This document shows positions 12,848-26,580 of a stretch of DNA of 64,000 bases, one piece after another; position 1 is the stretch's first letter; every line of letters starts with the position of its first letter. This DNA comes from Amanita rubescens. Its lineage: Eukaryota > Basidiomycota > Agaricomycetes > Agaricales > Amanitaceae. The stretch spans positions 62,001 to 126,000 of the forward strand of contig WION01000079.1 in assembly GCA_015039365.1 (NCBI GenBank), given 5' to 3'. The notes below the pieces were generated by a model. That model was not told where the DNA came from. It did not search any database and saw nothing but the letters and a program-made list of their open reading frames with translations. The position numbers and the translations under genes were made by a program.

Positions 12848-13577
12848 ATGGCATGGGTTATTCTTGACTATCTCTGCTGCTTCAGATGTCCAAAACGTCA
12901 TGATGAGGTACCTGACATGGAGGATGAAAGAAGATATTTGATTCCCCCACCTCCTGATGATGACATGTAAGCCAAGTCTGTGCTATTTGCAAAAACGCCT
13001 AAAATGCTGTAAAATCAAGGTTCGAAGATGCGTTGTTACATCAACGGAGGTTGGATGAACAACTTGGGGGTATTATACGGTCTAAAGGAGGGTAAGTGAC
13101 ACTCAGAGCACAGCCTCGTCATATGTAACACCGCTATACAGGAAGATGGTCAATGTCACTTCTCATCTGCCTTTCAACCTTCACAATAGAGCATTGCCTG
13201 ACGACTCACTTGCAAATTCCCGTTCAGGATCAAGGTCCGTGGACCTACACCACGCTCAGGGATACGAAGACGACCGGTTACGACCACGGCGTTGGTCCTC
13301 CCAAGAACGATACAGAACTGAACCCCGATCCCGACCTCCCAGCGTTTATGACCGCCAACGACCTTACAGCCGTCCGTCTTCACCAGAGTCTGTCTACAGA
13401 GATACAATCCGTCGGGAGCCCATCCTCAATCTGAGATTAGTTGGCTACGTTCCCCCCAGTACCCGTGGACGGAGCATGTCCAAAAATTCTGATACAGCAA
13501 AAAAGGAATCACCAGGCCCCGAGATTTCCAGGTCTATAAACTCGTCAGCTGGTACACCTCCAGTATGTGGCATGTGA
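12848..13577 (+). CDS. Probable LAMTOR1/Ego1-like lysosomal adaptor
   Basis: Three exons (12848-12966, 13020-13091, 13142-13577) give 208 codons plus a stop. The N-terminus contains a Cys-Cys-containing segment (DYLCCFRCPK), then an acidic patch and ERRYLIPPP. A short amphipathic helix follows (HQRRLDEQLGGIIRSKGGKM), running straight into VNVTSHLPFN. This order, a lipidation-like head then an RL...IV/IR-SKxGKMVNV helix, is what fungal LAMTOR/Ego1 proteins show. They anchor Rag GTPases to the vacuole for TORC1 signalling. The C-terminal half is Arg/Ser/Pro-rich and probably disordered. The start is uncertain: the frame used begins MAW and lacks the Gly2 needed for myristoylation, and CTTGACTATCTCTGCTGCTTCAG just upstream of the TGTCCA codons could be a real intron end. 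A different first exon is therefore possible. Confidence 0.5.
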
Positions 13578-13968
13578 CCCCTATCGTCTCCGCGCTGACT
13601 TAAAACAAATATCAGCAGGAACCCCATCAATTACAGCTCCAAGGTGTAGATCTAATATGTACAAGTTGGGGAGACTGATGATGATACGTATGTCTGCTTT
13701 GCCATCGTCTCGTCTATTTTTTCGTCTCTGATTAAAACATGATTGATGGCGATCGGAGACGAATATTGGCGGTGACAGCTTTGAACGTTTGAACGTTTGA
13801 TGCGCATGGCACAGTGACAACCCTGTGAACATACTTGCATTACATCAATACTTTCGACTATCAGTGGATACTTCCATATGCTCGTCTCCAGTGCACCGAA
13901 ATATTTTAGGGTCAAAAATGTATACCATAAATAGTGTACTGGTACCGTCAGTTAGCATTAAAAGAAAT

Positions 13969-16732
13969 TTATTGCTTGAATGCATTCCATGCGTCGTTCA
14001 GGGCACCAAACACACCATTCGCGAGCATCCTCTGCTCCACTGTCGAGTTGGTGGGATTCAGCTACAGAACCATCCATCTTAGTATCCAATAACCTGACAC
14101 GACATCCTCACTGTACCTTATCTGGATGCAATTTCGCGATCGTCTTGGTATACCTGATCTTAACTTGCGCAGGCGACACTAATTCTGCCATACCCACTTT
14201 CTGCAATCCAAGCTCCGGCCACAAAACGAGATCTAGGCTGGCAAGCAACGCTCGGATGTTAGTCTCTTTCCCACCCTTCCAAGCTATGATCCTTCCATCA
14301 ACGTTGTCTTTGAGCTCGTGTCTAGCTTGATCCTCCGCCTCGGCTGCGTCATTGGCTGATCGTAGCTTTGCAAGTGCCTCGGACGGTCCTGAAAGTACTT
14401 GCGGTCTTGCCGGCCGTGGTTTAGGCTTTCTAGGACCATCTATCGGTTGCGCCATCGACAAGGACGATGACGCTGCCTGAACCATCCGCCTACATCTTCC
14501 GACGCCTCTGACGGCCTCGCTTCGAATATTTGGCTTTACCCACTCCTTACCAGCAAGCGCTTCCCAGTCTTTCTTCGCATCCTCCCACTTCTCGCGCCCC
14601 TCAAATGCCTCAGCTCGACGCTTCAAAGCCTTCGTCATACCGTCTGCAAGGTCCACACTCGCTCCTTCATCCGCACGTGAGACCTTGAGTTCCCGCGCGG
14701 GATGATATCCCATGCCAATAATTCCAAGGACGACAGTGGCATCATCTACCGCCCCAGAAGAATCGCCAGTCTTTAGGCGTGCAAGTGCCCGATTATTGTA
14801 TAAAGGAACGAGCAACAAATGGGAATCGGGTAACGTGGCAATGGCAGTTGCATATGCAGCCTCCGCTTCGCTGTACTGTCCTAGTTTGAATTTTTCGGCA
14901 CCTCGGTCCTTGTGCTGCGTTGATATTGATATAGCGGATGAAGAGGCTGACACTACGCTCGCACGGGGTGCCGCGCGGACAGGCGAGGGAGCGCGAGGTG
15001 TACCTGTCCTCGTTGTGTTTCCCGCTTTGGGTGACGGGTCGACCATTTCGGGGTCGGTTTTCGGTTTTGGTTTTCCACGCCGCCATGGAGAAACATACGC
15101 TGTCGGCTCGTTTGATGACAGTAGGTCAGCTGCTGCGGTGGTAGTAGTGGCTAGCTCAGACGAGCGTCGCGTGGAGTTAGTGCTAGCGCGTGATTCAGAA
15201 AGAGAGATTTGTTGCGAAGAAATCTGATTTCGTCGTGTGGCTTGATCGTTATCTGTATTGTCCCTGTACGTGCCTTCGGCAGCTCCCACCTCGGCCTCAC
15301 CACCTGCCGTGTCTGTCATCCACTTCGGCCGACCAGACAAATGGCTCGCTGGCTTCTTAGAAGCCAAAGCAAAGTTAGATCCAGTGGCCCGTTCCTCGTA
15401 TACCTTTTGTATTCGTTCCTTTCCTTCTCGCCAGAATATGCTTGCCTTATTAAGCATACCAAATCCGATCTCGCTTGCCTGAGCAATCAATTTATCTGCT
15501 TGTTCCTGCAGATTTTGCTCATTGTCGCGTTGCAAACTAGATGATCTACTTCTTTCTTTTATTCGATCTCGATGGCCACGGGGAAGCGCGGGGACGTTTG
15601 CTGGAGATTGACGTCGTGGTGTGGGAGGGTGGGAAGACGAGGCAGCTCCATTTGAAAGGAGCATCTCTAGCGCTCCCTGAACGTCTAGCCCAGTATCCGT
15701 AGCAGCAAGCGCTACCCGTGCTTGCTGCAGTGAGAAACCCATCTCGACAATTTGTCCGAGGATATGCGGTGGTGGGCTTACAGGCCTCGAATCCACCTGT
15801 TTGCTGCCACGCGTATTCTGGAGCGTTTCCTGCTTTGTGTGAGAAAATAGTTCAGCACTATTATGAAAACCACGCACGTTCTCTAAAGGTCGTGGGATTG
15901 AATCAATGGGTTTTCCAAGGTCACCGAGAATATCATCTTCGTCCTCGGCACCCTGACTTAACAAACCATCGTTTAGGTCATATAGCCCGGTTTGTTCGGG
16001 AATGGAGACCGTCTGTGGCGACTGGCTATCGGCCGTCATGAGATCATCCATGTCCCAAAGTTGGCGTGATCGTGGGGGATCAGGTGTTGATAACTTTGTG
16101 CTGGCCGCGGAAGTACCGGCTGGATTTGCAAAGTCATCCAATCCCCAATCATCATCAGTGGAAGATGGTTTCGCTTCTGTTGGTTTCGTCGAACCCGCTC
16201 GCTGTGGTTGCGATAGAGACCCAAAACCCCAATCGTCGTCGTCTAGAGTAGAGTTTGATATGACCTTCGAAGCAGTAGACAGAGTTGAAGTTGGATTAGC
16301 GAGTGAGTCCAAACCCTGCCAAGCGGATGCCGCAGATCTATTGGTCTGGTGCCTTTTTAGTTGGGCTTCTAATCGTTGTTGCTCGGCTTTCGCTGCGCGT
16401 TCTGCTATGGTCATCTGAGGGCCATTGGCGTTTGAAGAGATGGAGCCTCCCAAAAGGTCTTGAAATGCGTCATTACCGTTCGGAGGCTTGGGCCCAGGTG
16501 CTTTAGGCTGGGAAGAAGGCGTTGGCTTTGATGGTACATTTGTTCGTGAATTAGATTGCGTATTAAGAGAGGAGTTTCCAGATGCCAAAAGAGAGAAAAC
16601 GTCCGGCGTCTTTCGTGTCGTGCCGCTGCCTCGAACCTGCGATGGAGCGACGGCCGATCCGCCAAGAGTTTTGGGTACATCTAGCTTAGAGGGCGTTGAA
16701 GAGTTCCAGAGGTCAGAAAAAGCATCAGACAT
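13969..16732 (-). CDS. SWA2: Auxilin/Swa2-type clathrin-uncoating J protein
   Basis: Exon 1 (16732-14117) and a short second exon (14061-13969) give 902 codons plus a stop. The order of parts matches yeast Swa2. A long, disordered N-terminus carries clathrin/adaptor-like short motifs (DAFSDLW, NDAFQDLL, DDDWGF). A UBA domain lies near residues 318-360 (IVEMGFSLQQARVALAAT). A TPR block lies near 606-730 (FKLGQYSEAEAAYATAI, PLYNNRALARLKTGD). A C-terminal J domain has the HPDK loop near residue 868. The 55-base intron falls exactly after HPDK; splicing restores LNPTNSTVEQRML and the end ANGVFGALNDAWNAFKQ. The family recruits Hsp70 to strip clathrin from vesicles. The 2.6 kb exon is intact, unlike the frame-broken TTC27 gene nearby. 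Confidence 0.92.
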
Positions 16733-16855
16733 AGCTGGATAGCACTGGTCTAACTTGAAAAGGGTCTAAAGCGTCGTCACCGTGAATGATACGTTCGTCA
16801 CTGTGCCAGGCGTTGATGAGAACTATTACGTAATCAGGAATTATACCGTTCCGAG

Positions 16856-18854
<1,999 letters not shown>

Positions 18855-19482
18855 TTTGCGTTTGTTCTAGTAACCAAACATGCCACAACACCACATTTGA
18901 TGTTCGAAAATGTCACTCGTTCATGCACTAAACTATCGTCGCGTTGGTGATTTGTTGTATGATTGGGAGGCGTAACGCAAAAAGTTGATTTTTTTCCTCC
19001 AATGGGCGCTCTGAACGGAACCCATCATCCCAACGTGTCGACCTGACACGATGAAGCGATTAACTCGTCCAATGATTTTTAAAAAAAGGCTGCGCCATGT
19101 TCATCTAAGCAGTCTTATGGGCAATTACGTGGTTTTGGTCCTTGCTGGGAACATTCCACGTTCTGGTATCTAAATGCACAGACATAACCTCCATATAACG
19201 TAGGAGCGGAGTAGTGGCCCTAGACTTCATCGATCCGACGTTGTCGCCAGCTTCATATTCCTGTGTTTTGGATTCTTATCCCTTGCTAAAACCGGCTTGA
19301 CCTATCTTATCAATTACGTCTGCACTCGCGCTAAAACCTCCTCGAAATATACTCAATGACCAAGAAAATGGAATAGGTTCCGCGCTTTACCAAATCAACA
19401 GTTTTCACTATCCGATCAACTAGTAGTGTGTAGTAGCCAAACAAGTGGCTCTGCTATAATCGGTTTACTGGCATTCCAAGAA
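18855..19482. other. Intergenic, no feature recognised
   Basis: Downstream of the MetRS stop codon I see no open frame with a family signal and no repeat. Confidence 0.4.
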
Positions 19483-19490
19483 TATAAAAA
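19483..19490 (+). promoter_or_regulatory. TATA box upstream of the small secreted peptide
   Basis: TATAAAAA sits 127 bases before the ATG of the 30-residue secreted peptide. A pyrimidine/CA-rich stretch that could hold the transcription start lies between them. No comparable TATA box was noticed before the other small frames in this region. Confidence 0.45.
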
Positions 19491-19616
19491 CCACCCCGTT
19501 CGACACCCCAAAGTTCTTCAGGTTCCCCCGTGCCCCCCTTGAACGGTTCGTCTCTGGTCTATGTACTCACGTCTTTTCAGAACTTGACATATGCCGCAGC
19601 CCAACCACTTTGAATT

Positions 19617-19709
19617 ATGCAATTCTCAGCCGCCGTCGTCATGACCATCTTCTGCGCCTCTGCCGCCCTTGCTTTCCCCAACCCAATCGAGCGGGAGGCT
19701 GAGGATTAA
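19617..19709 (+). CDS. Small secreted peptide (30 residues)
   Basis: The frame encodes a classic short signal peptide, MQFSAAVVMTIFCASAALA. It has an n-region without charge, a hydrophobic core, and an Ala-X-Ala cleavage site before FP. A mature tail of only about 11 acidic residues (FPNPIEREAED) follows, then TAA. A TATA box lies upstream. It could be a tiny secreted peptide, or the first exon of a longer gene whose splice donor I cannot find. No cysteine is left in the mature part, so it is not a hydrophobin or an ordinary cysteine-rich effector. No homologue is recognised. Confidence 0.45.
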   Translation: MQFSAAVVMTIFCASAALAFPNPIEREAED

Positions 19710-20291
19710 GGATTCGACCCAGTGCATTTGTACATTACTCATTCCTCGCTGCTGCTGGAAACGGGAATAACTGTTTTCCAATCTCAGTTTGAGGTATAAA
19801 GTGGTTCACGCAAGGCCACCTATTGCGTTGTAATGAATATATTGTCTGGTCTAAGCATGCCTAGAGAAGTGTGAAGAACAAAACCTATCCAAACCGACGT
19901 CATTGGGTCCATATTGGTAATATGATCACGATGATTGTAGACTTGCGCTTGCAATGATCTCACTCGGAAAGCGCTCAGAAAAGTGAGTTGAGTTGGATCA
20001 TCATCATTATCATCAGCGCCGCTGCACGATGATTGACGGCAGGTTCTAATGAGAGGACTCTGATAAGCCTATCTAGTTCGAGACCATGTACTACCATTGT
20101 CTCCGATTTTTAGAACAGTGTGGCTTGCGCAACTCGAATATCTTGGTTACATGCATGCACGGCGCTCCTCACCCAGCATATTGTGGTCCAATGACTGAAA
20201 ACTATATCGCCATCACATTGGCACAGAAATGCAGCTTTGCAGACATACACGAGCAGATGAATGGTATTATCATACAACCACTGCGTGAACG
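19710..20291. other. Intergenic, no gene recognised
   Basis: The stretch holds the 3' flank of the secreted-peptide frame and the 3' end of the convergent minus-strand gene. A 121-codon plus-strand frame crossing 20086-20451 overlaps the better-supported minus-strand exons and is not credited. Confidence 0.35.
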
Positions 20292-20818
20292 TCAGTCCTC
20301 ATCTTCTACGAGCCCAAACATTTCCGTCATAATTTCTTCTTGCCTTCCTTCTGGCCCCTGTCCTTGTACTAACCTTGCCACATGTTCCTGCAGCAGCATT
20401 CCTACGGCGACACGGCGTCAATCCATCGAAAAAGGGATAGAGAACAATTGAAAGGTTACCCAGTGCCATCAATGCTGAGCCGTCCATTACCTTGTACATA
20501 TCTTGTTGGCGTTTCCTTCGAATGTCACGCAGAGTCTTCGCCTGTCGGTACGGCGAAGCTTTTGACTTGAGCGTGGATCTATCAGAATCCTGTTGGTGAC
20601 CATCTGTTTTTATTTTCGACATTTCCTTGGATTTCCTTTCTTCCCTGTGTACCTTTGCGAAGGTCCAATAGCTCACGACGATTTGTATAGACCGAAGCTG
20701 TAAAGTAGTGTATGGCCTTGAGCAGCTCCTGCCAACTGTATTCAATGTTAAGACTTGAGGGGCTAAAATGAAGAGCGGACATACAGACGAGGGACACCGC
20801 TAAACAAGGCTCCTGTGT
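20292..20818 (-). CDS. Conserved-looking protein of unknown function, 3' exons
   Basis: Four consecutive exons can be chained on the minus strand (20818-20785, 20735-20653, 20603-20460, 20401-20292) with 48-58-base GT-AG introns and consistent phase. The product reads TGALFSGVPRLWQELLKAI, HYFTASVYTNRRELLDLRK, then a basic linker. It continues RRKRQQDMYKVMDGSALMAL, GMLLQEHVARLV and the acidic end EMFGLVEDED. Tryptophan-anchored and leucine-rich amphipathic helices dominate, suggesting a soluble, helical, possibly nuclear protein. I do not recognise the family. The 5' part is unresolved. An open stretch on the same strand around 21065-21130 (RRQFAVKDANGNWIATDA), ending in a phase-1 donor, may be an upstream exon. 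Confidence 0.5.
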
Positions 20819-21340
20819 CTGGTTAGAGTAAGAGGACTGAGGCATGGAGCACGTCAAGGAACTCCAAGGTTCAGTCGTTAAACCGTTGCCTTTTCACTGT
20901 TCGGGGATCCCTACGACTCAGTGCCTTCTTTTGTTTCCGTTCGTTCTCTATAAGAACCCGTTCATTTCTCTTTTCCTACTTGTTCTTCACTGTTTCCAAG
21001 CGACCCATACTCACGTTCTTCATCCTGTACCTTGCGGGATATATCTCGTTCTATGTACTATCCCTAACCCACCTGCATCCGTTGCGATCCAGTTACCGTT
21101 CGCATCCTTAACAGCAAATTGCCTCCTTTTACGCTGAATTATAGTTATTATCTGATTGTTGTACGCGAGTTCCAGTCCCGATGTAAGCGGAGGCTGGCAT
21201 AATCATAGACTGTGCTCAAGCGCCGGTTTGCCATGGGCGCAGGAAGCAGTTTATCTACGGCTTACGTGATACAGATAAGATAATGCTCTAGTTTATCGGA
21301 CCATCTCAAAATCTTTTTTGTCTCTCAACAACGACAGAGG
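20819..21340. other. Divergent promoter region, may contain upstream exons of the minus-strand gene
   Basis: The unknown minus-strand gene and the TTC27-like gene face away from each other. Part of this stretch on the minus strand is coding-like (see the previous gene), so the true intergenic promoter is probably only the 200 bases before 21341. Confidence 0.35.
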
Positions 21341-24187
21341 ATGACGCTACCTATCGAGAAAGCATTGATACGAAACCAATGGCCTGATTCCATTCCAACG
21401 CCCACCGATTCTTCATCAGAATCGACAAAGTTGGCTTACGACGTGATAAATGGTAGGTTCGGCGACGTCCTTACAAGTCGGCCTGCCAAGGAGTTGCTCC
21501 ACACACGGAACTGGGACGGACATCTGGAAGATGTCTTCGATTCTCTTACTACATCTGGGGACGGGGAGGAAGCTGAATTAGTTCAGTTGGTTATCGCCAT
21601 CGCCCTGCTACACGCTTTTATCCAAGCAAACTGGACAGGTCCAGACCTCAACTTCCTTCCATCCGACCTATTTCACCATTCATCAGTTAAAACCGTCGAC
21701 GAAGACCTTAATGCAAAGGCAATTTCAGAGCTCGCGTATGGAGGCGAACCCGCGTACCATCTTGCCAAATGCCCTATCTACCTTCGTCTCGCGCAGATGA
21801 TTCTTTTGCCACGTGCATACCAGGAAGGAGAAATAACAAAGTTGAAGCGGTTACAAACGGCGCCATGGTGGACACTCTGTCTTACCCTTCTCCACCAGCA
21901 AATCCTCGATGAAACCGTCCCGCCACCTGAGCTGTTTACTTCCGCTCTCTCATCATCCTGTCGAATATCTTGTCTCCACTTTCACTCCAGATTTTTCCGA
22001 CTCTGATGAGCCTGGTCCAGATGCTGACCTTTCCGCCCGTGTTTTAGTCACCCATGGCCTCCTCTGTCACCTCCTCTCGCAAGACAAGTTAGCATCCTCT
22101 TTTTTCGCCCGTGCTATCAAAGCCACTGGGCTTCAGCAGGAACTTACGGGTGCTCTTGGGAAACGTACCAAATTCCAGCAAGAGGACTTGAGCCAATTGA
22201 TCGTGTTAGCTGAGAGCAAGCTAAAAATTAAATCTACGGAGACAGGCCTCAAGCCAGTCAGCAACAACGACAGGAGGCCGCGACAGATACGAACCCGACG
22301 GTTCCCAAATCCTTCGCCCTCAACGATGACACGCTTCTTGAAACGACTCAATATGCCTCCACCTCATCCCCTAAGTCACTTTCGCCCTCATCACAACCCG
22401 CGCTCCATCCACTTGATCAGACCATTCTTCTTGCTCTCGCACAGACATTGAAAGCGACATCTCCCTCCGATCCGCTCACATCCTCCCAGCTATCCGCATA
22501 CACCTCCCGCGTGCTCTCCCACCCTCAAAATTGGTCTATACACACGATGGCGCTCCTATCCCGTTCTCGCTTAGAAGCAAACAGAACGCGCACCGTCGAG
22601 CGTGGAGTTTTGCAAATCCAAGCCTTAGTCGATCAGATGCCCGCAACGGACGGAGAGCAGGAGGGTAAATCCGAGAGGGAAAAGGGTGCAAGCGCGCGAG
22701 AACGGCTTGAATACTTTTGGGAGATTCTTTTACCCAGTCGATGGGCGCTGGAGAAGGAATTGGCGGAAAAGTTCATTCTCGCTAGGGGTCCTGAAGTCCG
22801 CTCTGGAGATTTACGAAAGGTTGGAGACTTGGGAAGAGGTCGTCAAATGCTACGCTGCGCTTGAAAAGCCAGCGAAAGGGATCGAGATTGTGAAGGACCT
22901 GTTGGCTGGTCGCAAAAGGGAGGCGGAAGTCATCATTGTAGATGGAAGAACGACGATATCAAAGGAAAGAAGAAAAACGCTGGATAGAGCGAGAGAGGCC
23001 GAAACTGCTATGCATCTTGGGCGATTTGGAACCAACTGTTGCCATCGAGCGCTATACGCGGGCATGGAGTGTGTCGGGGCAGACGTCCGGCCGAGCGATG
23101 CGCTCCCTTGGGGGTGTATACTTCATCGCAGGGGAAGTATAATGATGCCATCGATTGCCTTAGGAAGAGCGTAAAGATCAACCCTCTCGTAGCGCGCGCA
23201 TGGTTCATACTGGGATGTGCGTGCATGAGGGTTGAAGATTGGGAAGGGGCCAGGGAGGCGTTCACTAGATGCGTCAAGATCGATGAAGAAGATGGGGAGA
23301 GCTGGAGCAACCTAGCGGGCGTCTATTTGAGGATGCCTGCCGCGCCGTCGGCTTTGTCCAACCCTGATACCGATAGGGGAGGTGCGACAGATGAGGAAAC
23401 AGCTACAGCAGAACACTGAGAGAATTCCGATCGAGCATAAGCTTCTCGCGTACCGCGCACTCAAGCAGGGTCTGAAAGTTTAGTCACAACAACTGGAAAA
23501 TGTGGTACAACTACATGATCGTGTGCGTTGATGTGGGCGAGTTGGCTGAAGCTGCGAGGGCGCTGGGTAGGGTTGTTGAGGAAACTAGTGGGCGGTCCGT
23601 TGCCGCTTCAAGTCCGGAGGAAGATAGAGAAGCTGTTCTCGATTTAGACGTCGTCGATCGCCTAGGTGGACGCTGTAGCAAAAGGATCGGCTGGATCGGC
23701 TGAAGTAGAAGCTGCGTCTTCAGTTGATGAGAAGGAAGCGGAGAACGTTCCGCGTGAATCCACTGGTCTCTCGCGGATAGTCACCAACTTGTTCGAAAAT
23801 ACACTATTACCAAAGATATCGTCATCCCCACGGCTCTTCCGTGCCTACGCAAGATTGATGACAGTCCTGGGAAGGTGGGATGACGCTCTAAAAGCCTATT
23901 TGGATGCGTATCGGGTAGGCATAGCAGGCACTTGGGGTTCTGATTCGGCTCAAACGCAGGAAGAGAATGATGAACCTTCAAGGTTCAAAGCCGCTGTTAA
24001 GGAAGTGGAGGAGATTGTAGACGTATTGAGGAATTTTGGGCCGAGGACAGAAGGGGGGGACAAGAGGTGGAAGATGCAGGCTAGGAGTGTCGTGAGAACC
24101 CTCTTGGCAAGGGCCAAAGATGAGTATGAGGGTGAAGAAGGGTGGGATGACTTGGTTCGATTACGAGACGAGTTGAAGGCGGAATAA
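21341..24187 (+). CDS. TTC27: TTC27/Emw1-family TPR protein, frame broken about eight times
   Basis: The translated pieces line up end to end as one TTC27-like protein. An N-terminal helical region (MTLPIEKALIRNQWPD ... PIYLRLAQMILLPRAYQ, PWWTLCLTLLHQQIL) leads to LTGALGKRTKFQQEDL and then FALNDDTLLE. The conserved TPR core follows: ALEIYERLETWEEVVKCYA, ILGDLEPTVAIERYTRAW, SGRAMRSLGGVYFI, KSVKINPLVARAWFILGCA, WEGAREAFTRC, ESWSNLAGVYLRM, WYNYMIVCVDVGELAEA. The C-terminal helices end LVRLRDELKAE. Yeast Emw1 is essential for cell-wall integrity, and human TTC27 is a TPR scaffold. Adjacent pieces lie in different frames near 21950, 22245, 22785, 23003, 23130, 23400, 23480 and 23665, mostly as one surplus base next to a short homopolymer. 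No GT-AG pair of plausible length bridges them, and inside each piece there is no nonsense decay. Assembly indels or a very young pseudogene are the two readings. Confidence 0.8.
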
Positions 24188-25922
24188 AATTTCATAACTG
24201 GTCGTAGCATAACAGACCTTCCATTCTCAAGTCGAAACTTGCGACCTACGAGATCTAGAGTTACAACACGTGCGTGACAGTACTAGTACTGTCCGGAAGG
24301 GGATCGGTCCCATTCGTCATCACACTTTGTTCTTATCTTTCGGAGTCGCCTGTTTGAAGCTTAACTTCAATTCAGCACGTGGTACCGTGGTGCGCGGCCC
24401 GAGTTGGTTGAGCTTCGACAATAACGCAGAACCTACCAAAGGGGAGCCCGGACTGTTTCAACGGCTCGAACAAGGATGGGACACGGTACTTTTTCCGGTC
24501 ATGCCATTATACGAAAGTCTTGCACGGCGAAGATAATAAGACAGGTTGTGGTATTTTGCGTATTTTGGGGTGTCTTTTCGATGCGTTTTCAAAGTTGCCT
24601 AGGTCCTAGATGAACGTATTTTTCAGCGCCGGATCCGACCCGGATTTTTTCAAGGTTAAAAACTGCGGCTGGTATATCCCGTCCACTAAACGACACCGAA
24701 ATGGGACCGACGAAAGAAAGGGCGTGACCGCGAATGTCATGACCGTGTCACAAGGCTGGCACTAACCGAAGATTTTCCTCCTTGGGGCAACTGTCTGGTT
24801 CATAGCGGGAAGGCAGAACCCCACCGGGACACCAAGTAGATTTGAAGCAAATGCCTATGCGGAGCACAAGCAAACGGGGCTACATTCTCTGAGTACAGAG
24901 AGCCAGACTGGTAAGTAAGCCCCACATGACCGCTATTTATAACGTTCATGATCCATTCAGCATGGAAGATGAGCTAAATATCGTGCCGCTTTGCTTCGAT
25001 TTCTAGCCTGCTCATGTAACAAAGGGTTTAGCTGTCCAACACACATAGTACACGAATGTGCGCGTGTTAAAAAACCAACGAATTTGACAAGAGCTTCAAA
25101 ACCAAATCTACCCGATGGAGAAAAACATAAGTATGACCCTCGGGCCTGAAGGGCAACAACGTGGTCCTCTCAACCGTACCACACTAATCATAAAATGATG
25201 GGAAAAGATAAAAAGGCGTTTACGAGGCCCAGAAATCAATACATACATAAATTCACCCCAATCACGAAAAGAAAAAAAAAGATCCACGAGGCTAGTAGAA
25301 TATGATACGCCAAGGCCCAACTACTCTTTTCGATCTTTACCATTTGCTTTCGTCGGCTGACCCGTGATGGGTGATTATTGATCAACTATATACGTCACCG
25401 GTGACCGCAAGACGCACGAATAGGGGATGTTTTTCATGTTTCAACTACCCAAGACTTAACCCCGGCTGCGATTACTATTGTGAATGCAACGAAAAACACG
25501 GTCTCGGTCGGCCATCCGCCGCATAGAAAGGCAGTTTACATTCACAGGTAACGTATTCATTTTGCGGAAAGAGGCAACTCCACTTCGTTGTTCAAAGTTT
25601 CTTCGTCGGGGATTTCCGGTACTGAGGGGGTTCGTGGCTGGTGGGCGATCTATCGCCAATTGACTAACCGTGTTCGGACCGGATTATAATTTGTGCATGC
25701 GAGATGACTCCGAGGATCGCCCTCGGCCCTATGTGCATGAAATTTAGGCGTAGTAAAGTATTGAGTAGTACGAAAGCGATATTGGATACATTGGCAAAGA
25801 TCATATAACTGGCTACACGAATGTTCGGACGGAAGCGCTGAGATATTTTATTTACATTCATTGAACGAAAAAATGAGGAGGAGAATAGGAACTCGGGAAC
25901 GAACGGGGGTAAAAATTCGGTT
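24188..25922. other. Intergenic, no gene recognised
   Basis: A 1.7 kb stretch with only short frames. An 88-codon frame at 24270-24536 shows no motif. No repeat or tRNA was found. Confidence 0.4.
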
Positions 25923-26580
25923 TTAAGCATCTGGCCAGCCCATGGTTTGGGCCATCAGATTGAGCGTGAGGGTGGTGAGTATTTCGGTGATGATGCTCAT
26001 CCCGGCTGGTTTGATGGTGAGCTTGGCGCTATGTTCGTCGTCTGGATCGCTCAATTCCCATAGGGCAAGCGTAGTCCTTCCATCGATACACTGTAGCACG
26101 TGGGAGGAGGCAAAACGCGAACGTTAGCGCCGCAAAGCAAATGAACAGAAGGTATAGAGTCATACCTCCATCTTCCTGGTACTTTTTTTCCACTTGCATT
26201 CCCTCCCACCCATCGTCGTGAAATATCTCGATGAGCTTCCTTCGCTTTTTTTCTTCATCAAGTTGGACATTTGGATATTAGTACGGTTGTTCCCATATAT
26301 GACATATCCTGGACGATTTTCTGGACCGAGATAATAGAATGAGTTGTCTGGACCCATGATGGAGGGGTGCTGTTGGGCCCAAGGTGCTTCCCTTGTTAAG
26401 CGGATGATGGGGTTGGGCGATCGACCCACTTCTTCCCTGCGGATGAAGATTAAACCGGTCACGAGCGAAGCGAAAAAGAGCAGACACTCACACTGTGCAG
26501 GCTAGACGACCCTCCAGGTCTTTCATCTTCAGGTTAAATGGGTTGTCACCGTATTGGAGGAGGACTTGCGGTTGCGACAT
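25923..26580 (-). CDS. DUF6593-like basidiomycete protein
   Basis: Three exons (26580-26492, 26436-26166, 26090-25923) give 175 codons plus a stop. The layout is that of the short DUF6593 proteins common in agaricomycetes. It begins with NPFNLKMKDLEGRLACTV, followed by a strand ending IIRLT and a middle region with YFTTMGGRECKWK. It then has a LALWELSDPDDE strand, and LTIKPAGMSIITEILTTLTL forms the last strand and helix. No signal peptide or membrane span is present. The biochemical role of the family is unknown. The family assignment rests on pattern memory, not a search. Confidence 0.65.

Noticed and set aside
14712..15227. 171-codon plus-strand frame
   Set aside because: It is antisense to the auxilin-like gene, which has a full domain set.
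20086..20451. 121-codon plus-strand frame
   Set aside because: It overlaps minus-strand exons that chain in phase with good splice sites; the plus frame has no motif.
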